Shown here: piece after piece, positions 7,832 to 16,500 of the stretch
How the letters are laid out: every line of letters starts with the position of its first letter
Numbering within the stretch: the stretch's first letter is position 1
Assembly: GCA_937915475.1 (NCBI GenBank)
Contig: CALGIR010000055.1
Coordinates: forward strand, 1 to 16,545
Direction: 5' to 3'
Length of the DNA: 16,545 nucleotides
Source: an uncultured Bacteroidales bacterium
GTDB lineage: Bacteria; Bacteroidota; Bacteroidia; Bacteroidales; Tenuifilaceae
The notes under the pieces: model-generated
What the model was told of the DNA's origin: nothing
Seen by the model: only the letters and a program-made list of their open reading frames with translations
Databases searched by the model: none
Program-made: the position numbers and the translations under genes

Positions 7832-7865
7832 AAAAAAAGCCTTAGCAAATTGCTAGGGCTTTTTT
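7832..7865 (+). terminator. Rho-independent terminator after tRNA-Asp
   Basis: AGCCTTAGC (7838-7846) pairs with GCTAGGGCT (7852-7860) with one G-T wobble around the loop AAATT, and is followed by six Ts (7860-7865). A run of seven As precedes the stem, so the element could also work on the minus strand. It begins one base past the tRNA. Confidence 0.92.
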
Positions 7866-7949
7866 GTTGGTACCAAAGAGCACCAATTATTAGTTAAGTA
7901 TATAAGCAGCAGCCTGCAAGCAATTTTAGAAGAATGTAGTTGATATAAA

Positions 7950-7981
7950 AACACGTCTAATTGTCGATTAATTAACGTGTT
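7950..7981. promoter_or_regulatory. Imperfect 12-bp dyad upstream of the TPR-AraC regulator gene
   Basis: AACACGT (7950-7956) and ACGTGTT (7975-7981) are perfect inverted repeats. After a one-base bulge (7957) the symmetry continues inward with TAATT/AATTA. It lies about 55 bases upstream of the candidate promoter at 8014-8043, a reasonable place for an activator or autoregulatory site. No T-tract follows, so it is not an obvious terminator. Its role is inferred only from position. Confidence 0.35.
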
Positions 7982-8013
7982 GAAAACTATAAAAGGATTA
8001 TTAAGTATAAATG

Positions 8014-8043
8014 TTATGCCTTAACTTCGTTTACCTACCTTTG
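8014..8043 (+). promoter_or_regulatory. Promoter of the TPR-AraC regulator gene
   Basis: TACCTTTG at 8036-8043 is a full match to the -7 consensus. TTA at 8014-8016 stands at a 19-base spacing as a near-match to the -33 TTG. The predicted start near 8050 leaves a leader of about 33 bases before the ATG at 8083. Confidence 0.6.
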
Positions 8044-8082
8044 ACGATTTAATTGGCGATTGGATTTTATCTGAAGTAAAGC

Positions 8083-9828
8083 ATGACTAAAAAGATATTT
8101 GCAGGAATCGGTTTCTTGCTTTTTTTGTTTTTGTCCCTAGGCATAAACAGCGCAAAGGCAACTATACAAACCCCTCAAGATTCCATTAAAAAAACCCTTC
8201 CCACTCTTAAAGAAGAGGCTCGTTTACAAGCATTAATCGACATTTATACCCTGATTGCCATGGGCGATGATATTCAGGGAGAGCTTGCAGCACTCAAGGA
8301 TTTGCGTACCGAGGCTGCTCGGCAAGGAAATGCCGATTATGAAGGACAGGCTCGCGTTAAGCAAGTTTTTTGCTTCTACAACTACAACATGCTCGACAGC
8401 CTTGAAAAGGTGTTGCCAAACCATCTTAAGTTTATGGCACAACACGGGCAATGGGATTACTACTACAACAGCTGGGAGGCAAAAATTGAGAGTTTGCTGT
8501 ATGCTGATAGAACCCAGTCTGCACTTAAAGAGACCCAATCAATGTACGACGATGCCAAGGACCGTAATAACAATTATGGCTTGGGTGTGTCGTCACATTC
8601 GCTTGGAATAATATACCAAACGCTGCAACGTTACGATTTGGCCATAAAATCCTTCGACGAGGCAGTTGAACGGCTAACCAAGGAAGAGGATATTAGCCTA
8701 CTACTAAGCACCTACAATGTTTTATGCGAAACGCTCGATGCTGATCAAAAATATACCCAAATGCTCGCTGTGGCTGAGAAGTGGAAAACCACCATTGACG
8801 ATTACAAGCGCGGAGCCGAAGAGCGCGGGTTAACGCCAATGCTCAATGGCCGCTATATGTACTGCTATTTGGCCCTTACAGTTGCTCACTTTCAAACAGG
8901 TAATACCGCCCAAGCCGAGCAGTATATGGATATTGCTAAGGAACTTGCCAAGAGACGTGGTATGGTATCACAATTTAAGCTGCTGCATATTCAAACCCGA
9001 CTATATGAGCATTTAGGAGATTACGATAAAGCCATTGCTTGCGCTGATACAAACTACCAAAGAGTAATTGATTTTGGCGATAGCGTAAGTGCGCTAACTG
9101 TGTTAGAAAACAAAGCGCGCATACTGCGTAAAGCTGGCAAAGGAATGGATGCTGCTCTAACTTACGAGTATGTAATGGCTGCTAAAGATTCGCTTCGCAA
9201 CCTCGATATGGCCGCTCAACTCGACGAGCTACGTACTATGTATGAAGTGGACCAATTGATATTAGAAAAGAAAATTTCGAAATCACAGCTAACAATTTTA
9301 TTTATAATAAGTCTCTCTTTAGTCTTGTTACTCGTGGGGTATATATTTTACACCACCCGATTAAATCGCAAGAACAAGGTTTTATACGAAAAGATTAGAA
9401 GAGTTCAGCAAGCCGAAAACCAGGTTGAGAAAACTCTTGAACATGCTCCTGAAGGCTCGCTAAGTAAAGAGCAGGCACTATTCCGTGAACTCAATAAATT
9501 GTTCGCCGAAAAGAAATCCTTTACCAACCACAAATTAGGACGCAAGGAACTTTCCGAAATGCTGGGAACCAATGCTACCTATTTGGGCATTGCCATTAAG
9601 AAGTGTGCAAAGGGAATGACTATTACCGAATATATTAACCGAATTCGGTTAGTGCACGCCGGTAACTTGCTTATTGATACTCCTCAACTTCCAGTTGATG
9701 CTGTAGGCGAAGAATCAGGTTTTAACTCCCGTTCCACTTACTTTCGACTATTCCGCGACTACTATGGAATGTCACCCTCCGAGTTCCGTAATATCTCCAA
9801 ACAGAAAAGCAAAAAGGTTATTTCGTAA
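8083..9828 (+). CDS. Membrane-bound TPR regulator with AraC-type HTH domain
   Basis: This 581-residue one-protein signalling device has a signal peptide at 1-27 (cleavage probably after AKA). A sensor region of TPR-like helices spans about 40-395; clear units are around GIIYQTLQRYDLAIKSFDEA (175-194) and RLYEHLGDYDKAIACADTNY (306-325). A transmembrane helix follows at about 402-424, then a short coiled linker. The C-terminal AraC/XylS helix-turn-helix pair is at about 485-570, with LSEMLGTNATYLGIAIKK (490-507), ITEYINRIRLVHAGNLL (514-530) and the family signature VGEESGFNSRSTYFRLFRDYYGMSPSEFR (541-569). The topology places the TPR part in the periplasm and the DNA-binding part in the cytoplasm. 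Such TPR-HTH proteins are frequent in Bacteroidota and probably regulate nearby genes. It has its own promoter and is followed by the structured spacer and the direct repeats at 10044-10073. The ligand or partner is unknown. Confidence 0.9.
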   Translation: MTKKIFAGIGFLLFLFLSLGINSAKATIQTPQDSIKKTLPTLKEEARLQALIDIYTLIAMGDDIQGELAALKDLRTEAARQGNADYEGQARVKQVFCFYNYNMLDSLEKVLPNHLKFMAQHGQWDYYYNSWEAKIESLLYADRTQSALKETQSMYDDAKDRNNNYGLGVSSHSLGIIYQTLQRYDLAIKSFDEAVERLTKEEDISLLLSTYNVLCETLDADQKYTQMLAVAEKWKTTIDDYKRGAEERGLTPMLNGRYMYCYLALTVAHFQTGNTAQAEQYMDIAKELAKRRGMVSQFKLLHIQTRLYEHLGDYDKAIACADTNYQRVIDFGDSVSALTVLENKARILRKAGKGMDAALTYEYVMAAKDSLRNLDMAAQLDELRTMYEVDQLILEKKISKSQLTILFIISLSLVLLLVGYIFYTTRLNRKNKVLYEKIRRVQQAENQVEKTLEHAPEGSLSKEQALFRELNKLFAEKKSFTNHKLGRKELSEMLGTNATYLGIAIKKCAKGMTITEYINRIRLVHAGNLLIDTPQLPVDAVGEESGFNSRSTYFRLFRDYYGMSPSEFRNISKQKSKKVIS

Positions 9829-9854
9829 GTTACTGCTGCCGCCCATCCCATGCT

Positions 9855-9976
9855 GCCGCACGATTAGCTACGCTGAGCTCGTCCTTCGTCCTCGGTTGCA
9901 TCGTGTGGCTTAAGTACTAATAACCCTTTCTTTTCTTGGTTACCTCACGACAGAGTCGTACAGTAGCGTCAACCAA
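9855..9976. repeat. GC-rich structured intergenic element (two nested hairpins)
   Basis: The spacer between the regulator and the GIY-YIG-like gene contains two dyads. The first pairs GCCGCACGAT (9855-9864) with ATCGTGTGGC (9900-9909) over ten pairs with one G-T wobble. Its 35-base interior has a further GCTGAG/CTCGGT pairing. The second pairs TTGGTTAC (9936-9943) with GTCAACCAA (9968-9976) with one bulged C, and encloses a tight ACGAC-AGA-GTCGT hairpin (9947-9959). The first dyad is clearly richer in G and C than the flanking spacer. There is no T-tract, so this is not a standard terminator. It could be an intergenic palindromic repeat family or a structured 3' end or leader RNA. The sequence alone does not decide. 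Confidence 0.5.
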
Positions 9977-10043
9977 AATCCAAAACAGTTAAAAAATCAC
10001 AAAAAAACACCCTTTTAACCTATTTTGTATCAGGCGATTACTT

Positions 10044-10073
10044 CAGTGGGACTTAATTTATCACCAGTGGGAC
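10044..10073. promoter_or_regulatory. Direct-repeat operator candidate, CAGTGGGAC x2 at 21-base spacing
   Basis: CAGTGGGAC occurs at 10044-10052 and again, identical, at 10065-10073, a repeat-to-repeat distance of 21 bases or two helical turns. AraC-family proteins typically bind two direct half-sites at about this spacing. The pair lies between the AraC-type regulator gene and the 10120 gene. It sits just upstream of a sub-consensus -7 box TACAATTG (10095-10102), where the second copy would take the place of a missing -33 element. An activator site is therefore plausible but inferred. Confidence 0.5.
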
Positions 10074-10119
10074 ACGGATCTAGTAACTAAACTGTACAAT
10101 TGCGCCATAATTTGTATTT

Positions 10120-10437
10120 ATGGCAAATCAAGCTTTTAAACAGAATGATAATTCAGTAGACCCTGCCCCATTATATTGGGTTTACATTCTCTATAATAAT
10201 ATATCGAAGGAATTGAATATTGGATTATCCTTTAATCTGTCCAAACAGTCCAGCAATTTTGATATAACAGAAAAACTGGTTTACAACCGCAGTTTCAGCA
10301 GTCCATTCAATGCTTTGGCACACAAACGTCTTCTCGAGAGTCTCTCTATACAATCGATAATGCACAATATTAAACAGGCGAACCCAACACTAAGCAACCT
10401 AACATCCGAAATTATTAACTACAAATCAAATATTTAA
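10120..10437 (+). CDS. Small GIY-YIG-like protein, probably catalytically degenerate
   Basis: This is a 105-residue cytoplasmic protein. The segment YWVYILYNNISKELNIGLS (about residues 19-37) aligns by pattern with the N-terminal strands of GIY-YIG (URI-type) nuclease domains, which read Y-V-Y-I-L then Y-I-G. It is followed by LVYNRSFSSPFNALAHKRLLESLS (53-76), which fits the usual 'lvy.e.f....A..rE..lK..s' helix region. Differences matter: the second motif is NIG instead of YIG, and the helix that normally has a catalytic Arg (as in L-E-R-R) reads LSKQ. The metal-binding Glu position is uncertain. It may thus bind DNA without cutting it or have another role. The ATG at 10120 is the only reasonable start, with a short AT-rich leader. 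It is 121 bases upstream of the large surface protein gene. Confidence 0.6.
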   Translation: MANQAFKQNDNSVDPAPLYWVYILYNNISKELNIGLSFNLSKQSSNFDITEKLVYNRSFSSPFNALAHKRLLESLSIQSIMHNIKQANPTLSNLTSEIINYKSNI

Positions 10438-10558
10438 CGCATGAAACATAAACTATCCATTCCGAATTACTGCAAAACCAAAATCTTGATAATTCAACAC
10501 TTTTCAAACTATATGAACTCTAAATTTTCACCACACCAACTTTTAAACTAAAGCAATC

Positions 10559-13500
10559 ATGAAAAAACTTTTTACTTTTCTGGCAATGTTGCTCATTGCT
10601 CAAATCTCTTTAAACCTGTTCGCTCAAAACCTGAGCGAGGGCTTCGAGGATGAACTATTTCCACCCAAAGGTTGGACGGTTATTAATAAGGGGGATCCCT
10701 ATGGATGGGAAAGAACTACATCCTCTACGTATACTATTAATGGAGTTGCCTCGGCTTATATTCGCTACGGGCAAACTGCGCATAATGATTGGCTAATTAC
10801 ACCCTATCTTGCCCCTACGGAAGAGAATGATACAATCTCTTTCTATGCCAGGAATGCCCATGCATCTTTGCCAGATGCTTTTAATGTTAAACTCTCAACT
10901 ACAAGTACTGCAGAAGAGGACTTTACCGTGGTATTGGCAGAAAATATTAAGCCACCTACAGGGGCAACAAAATATGAATATGACCTGTCGGCGTATATTG
11001 GACAAAAGGTATATGTTGCTATACAGGCTATTTCAACAAACGAATATTTCTTGTCACTGGATGATTTTGTCGGCCCTACAGTATTTGCACCCGCCTTAGA
11101 TGCTACAATAACATCTATTGAAAACAAATCTGGCTATATTGGTAATCATGATATTGTGGTAACGTTAAAAAATATAGGTACAACTGATTTAACCACTTGC
11201 GATATCAATTATTCAATCAATGGGAGCACCCCATCTACATACAGCTGGACAGGCACACTTGCTCAGGAGGCTAGTGAGCAGGTTACTATTGCTACAGGCT
11301 ACGATTTTACTACGCCTAACGATTACAGCATTGAAGCAACCGTGGTTCTCACCGGCGATGAAAACCCATATAACAATACAATATCGAAAGCTATAACCTA
11401 TTTTGGCTCTTTAGAACTTCCTTATTTCGAAGGCTTTGAAATAGGGAATGTACAAGATAAAGACATCAGTGAATGGTGGCAACAATCGTTAAATAGCAGC
11501 AATAATTGGAGAGCTAATAATACCCAAACCGATTATAATAGGAAACCACGTACCGGCAATTGGAATGCATATTTAAACAGCTATAATACGGACTGGATGT
11601 TTACCCCAAAACCAGCACTTTTACAAGCAGAAAAAACCTATGAATTTACGATGTACGCTAGGCAAGACCAAAGCTCTATTGCCCAGATTACCGTTGCCTA
11701 TGGTACAGATTTTAATGAGGGCGCAATGGTACATACAATTGTAGATGCAAGGAATGTTAGTTGCGGTAATTATCAGGAAATTACAGTGCTATTTAGCCCC
11801 ACGGAAACAGGTTTTTACTACATTGGAATAAAAGGCCGCAACAATGCTACTTATTTATCAATTGATGATATCTCTATTGAAGAATTACTTGAGAATGATG
11901 CCCAGTTAACGGGTATTTATTATCCAGGCATCTCAACATGGAATGTGGGAGAGCACAGCGTTAAGGTAAACCTTAAAAACAAAGGCACCCATGTTTTAAA
12001 CTCCGCGCAAATACAATGGTCTGTTGATGGAGAATCTCAAATATCATTCGACTGGTCGGGCACTTTAGCCTCTGGAGAAAGTGAAGAGATAACCATTGGC
12101 TCCTTCAATTTTAGCGAACTAAAAGAATATGCTATTAATGCAACTGTTGTAACTACTGATGATGGTAATGACACAAATAACGAGGCATTACTAACAACAA
12201 CGGTTACCACGTCCGAAAGTCTTCCTTTTTTCGAAGGCTTTGAAATAGGGAATGTCCAAAATCAAGACATCACCGGATGGGGGCAACAATCGTTAAATGG
12301 CAGCAACAATTGGACAGCTAACACTACCCAAACCGATTATAATAGGAAACCACGTACTGGCAATTGGAATGCATATTTATCCAGTTTTAATACGGACTGG
12401 ATGTTTAACCTAAAGCCAGTGCATTTACAAGTTGATAAAACCTATGAGTTTTCGATGTATGCTACGCAAGACAAAACTGCTTCTGCTAAGATTACCGTTG
12501 CCTATGGCACAGAGGCTGATTATGGCGCCATGGTAAATTCGGTTGTAAATGTAAATATTGCTTTTAATGATAACTATCAGGAGGTTGCAGGGACGTTTAG
12601 TCCTACGGCAACGGGTCTTTACTATATTGGAATAAAAGGGGAAAGCTCTAGTGCTACTTATTTATCAATTGATGATATCTTTATTGTAGAGTTACTTGAA
12701 GATGATGCTCAGCTAAGAAATATTTCCTATCCGAAAGATTCACTTTGGACTACAGGTGTAGATATAGTTAAGGTAAATCTTAAAAACAAAGGCGCCCATG
12801 TTTTAAGCTCCGCACAAATACAATGGTCCGTTGATGGAGAACCTCAAACACCATTCGACTGGTCTGGCACTTTGGCCTGTGGACAAAGTGAAGAGATAAC
12901 CATTGGCTCCTTCGATTTTAGCGAGTTCAAAGAATATGCTATTAGTGCAACTGTAATAGCTGCTAACGATGGTGATGATACAAATAACGAGGCTCTGTTT
13001 ACAACAATGGTTTCCAGCCCCCTGGAACTCCCTTATTTTGAAGGCTTTGAAATAGGGCATGTTCATGGCACATTGAATGGTTGGTTGCAACAATCGTTAG
13101 ACGGCAGCCGTAGTTGGGAGGCTAACAATACCCAAATCAGTTACAATAGGGAACCACGTACTGGCAATTGGAATGCTTATTTATATTATGGTAATACGGA
13201 CTGGCTGTTTACCCCAAAACCAGCATATTTACAAGCTGAAAAAAGTTATAGTTTTACCATGTACGCCCGGCAAGATAGAAACTCTAATGCCCAGCTTACC
13301 GTTGCCTACGGCGTAGAGGCCAATTATGGTGCTATGACAAATGTGATTGTGAATAACCAGAATATTACCGACGGCGATTACCAGAAAGTTACAGGCGTAT
13401 TTAGCCCTGCGGCAACAGGTTTTTACTATATTGGAATTAAAGGCTACAACTATGCTACTTATTTATCAATTGATGATATAAGCATATGTAACGTACATAC

Positions 13501-16500
13501 TATAGAGTATAGTGCAGATGCCAATGGAACAATAACTGGTGAAGCATCTCAAATAGTTGAATCTGGTACCGATGGAACAACCGTTATTGCTGTGGCTAAC
13601 GACAATTACCACTTCGTTAAGTGGAGCGATGATGTAAGCGAAAATCCACGTACCGACACTGCTATTACTGATGATATTATAGTTGAGGCGGAGTTTGCCC
13701 TCAACAAATACACTATTTCAGTAACAGCTGGCGAAAATGGAACAATAACTCCCGCAGGTCAACAACCAGTTGAGCATGGTTCAAATGTTCCCTTTACCAT
13801 TACGCCAAATGCTGGTTTCTTTATCGCATCTGTTCAGGTGGACGGTTTGAGTGTTGGGCTTCCAACTACATATAACTTTAATGATATTTGCGGTAACCAC
13901 ACAATTAGCGCTACTTTTAGCGATACTGAGCCTACAACAAATCTCATTACAGCAAGTGCTGGAGACAATGGATTAATTTCGCCAAGCGGAGAAATTCCAG
14001 TAGCTGAAAATGGAGATATTACATTTACCATTACAGCCAATAAGCACCATAATATCAAGGATGTTTTGGAGGATGGCGTAAGCGTTGGAAGTGTTTCAAG
14101 CTACACTCTTACGAACGCTACAGCTCCTCATACAATTGTAGCAGAGTTTACTCCATTCGTTAACGCCCTACATTTTGATGGAACTGACGACTATGTAGCC
14201 TTTCCTACACTGCCAACTACCACCGACCTATCGCAAGGATTTAGCTTTGCAGCATGGGTTAAATGGGATGAATTTACAACCCATGCTCGTATTATGGAAA
14301 TGGGCAATGGAGAAAATAATCATTTCGATAATATAACTCTACGCACAGAAGGCACTAATAAACAATTAGTAGTTGAAGTTGTAAATAACAAATCGTATTA
14401 TGACATCCGTACTGATAACGGCGTTGTCACTACGAATGAATGGCATCATGTTGCTTTCACAATTAATCCTATTGATGTTAGTAACAGCGAGGTCACTATT
14501 TATGTAAATGGTATAGCCCTTAAAAAAGGGACTCTTCGTACTCCCAGAAATATAGAGAGAGAAAACGTTTGGTTGGGCAAGAGTAATTGGACTAATGATA
14601 AGTACTTCAAGGGTAGTATGGATGAAGTTTCGTTTTGGAACAAAGCCCTTACAAAGAGCAATATCCTAAATACTATGAAAACGGATATTGCCACTGAGGA
14701 GACTGAGTTAATAGGATACTATAAATTTAACCAGGGAATAGCTGCTGGAAATAACAGTAGCGAAATCGCACTAAACGATGCTTCAACTTTAGGTCGTAAT
14801 GGCGAGCTAAAAAACTTTGCACGAACAGGAATAACATCGAATTGGGTAGAAGGTTATAATCCATCCATTCAAACACTTACGGTTACTTCTGTTGCCAATG
14901 GAACGATAAACGCATCTCCAACCGAGAGATTAATTTCTGGTAGTGAGATAACGATTACCGCAATACCTGCCGAAAACTGTGCACTGACTGAGGGTAGTTT
15001 ACGAGCTTTCAGAACGAATCATGAAAGCAAGATGGTTGCAATTAATGTGGATCATGAAGGCAACCAAACCTTCATTATGCCAACTCATGATGTAACTCTC
15101 ACTGCAAAGTTTACCATAAACACCTATGCATTAAATTATACTGCAGGTGCAAACGGTTCACTCACGGGTAATGCAACTCAAACCGTTAATCATGGTGCCG
15201 ATGGAACAGTCGTTACAGCAGTACCTAACAATGGTTACCACTTTGTAAAATGGAGCGATAACTCAACCGATAATCCACGTACTGATACAAATGTAAAGTC
15301 TGACCTTATTCTTACAGCTGAGTTTGCCATTAACACCTATACCATTGCAGTAACAGCTGGCGGAAATGGAACAATTTCTCCCGCAAGTGAGCAAACAGTT
15401 GAGTATGGCTCAACGCATACTTTCACCCTTGCGCCAGTTGCAGGGTTCTTTACTACATCGGTTCTTGTTGATGGCTTGAGTGTTGGTATTTGTGATACAT
15501 ATACTTTTAGCAATATTACCGACAACCACACAATTAGTGCTACCTTTAGTACTACTCAGCCAACAACTATTGCCATTACAGCAAGTGCGGGCGAAAATGG
15601 GTCAATATCACCAAGCGGAGAAATTCAGGCTGTTGAGAACGAAAGTGTAACATTTACCATTTCAGCAAATCAGGGATACAACGTAATTGATGTTTTGGTC
15701 GATGGTGTAAGCGTAGGGAATGTTTTAACTTATACCTTTGAGAACGTAGCAGCTGCACATACAATTGCAGCAGAGTTTGCTGTAAAAACCTACACCTTAA
15801 CTTACGCGGCAGGTGCAAATGGCATATTAGAGGGAGAAACATCTCAAACTGTTAATCACAATACCAACGCAACACTCGTTACCGCAGTGGCTAATGCGGG
15901 TTATCATTTTGTAAAATGGAGTGATGGCTCAACTGTTAATCCACGTACCGATGCGAATGTAGTTGCTGATGTTGTTGTTGAGGCTGAGTTTGCTCTAACT
16001 GTCAACGCTCTGCATTTTGACGGAGTAAATGACTATGTAACTTTTCCTACACTACCAACTACCATCGATTTATCGCAAGGATTTAGCTTTGCAGCATGGG
16101 TGAAATGGGATGCATTTACAGACAATGCCCGAATAATGCAAATAGGTTCTGGAAGTTCATCTCTTGTTGATGATATACTCCTACGTATCGATGGCGAGAC
16201 GGGTAAGTTAGTGGTTGAAATTGTAAATTATTATACTGTTTCTAAATTAACAACCGATGTTGACGTGGTAACTACCAATACATGGTATCATGTTGCCTTT
16301 ACAATCAATCCTACTGACGGCAGTAGTTCCACCAGTGATGTTACTATTTATCTCAATGGAGCACCTGTTACAAACGGCACGCTTAAAATTCCCAGAAATG
16401 TAGAAAGAACTAACGTATGGCTGGCTAAAGGCAAATCGTATTATGACAAGTACTTCAAAGGGAGTATGGATGAAGTTTCGTTTTGGAATAAAGCCCTTAC

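Noticed and set aside
10441..10551. A 36-codon open frame (MKHKLSIPNY...) between the GIY-YIG-like gene and the surface protein gene.
   Set aside because: It has no recognisable motif, no clear ribosome binding site and low-complexity composition typical of an AT-rich leader. It is most likely chance.
10843..15842. Several antisense open frames of 60-96 codons inside the surface protein gene.
   Set aside because: They lie opposite a continuous, domain-rich coding frame, show no family features and arise from its repeats and codon bias.
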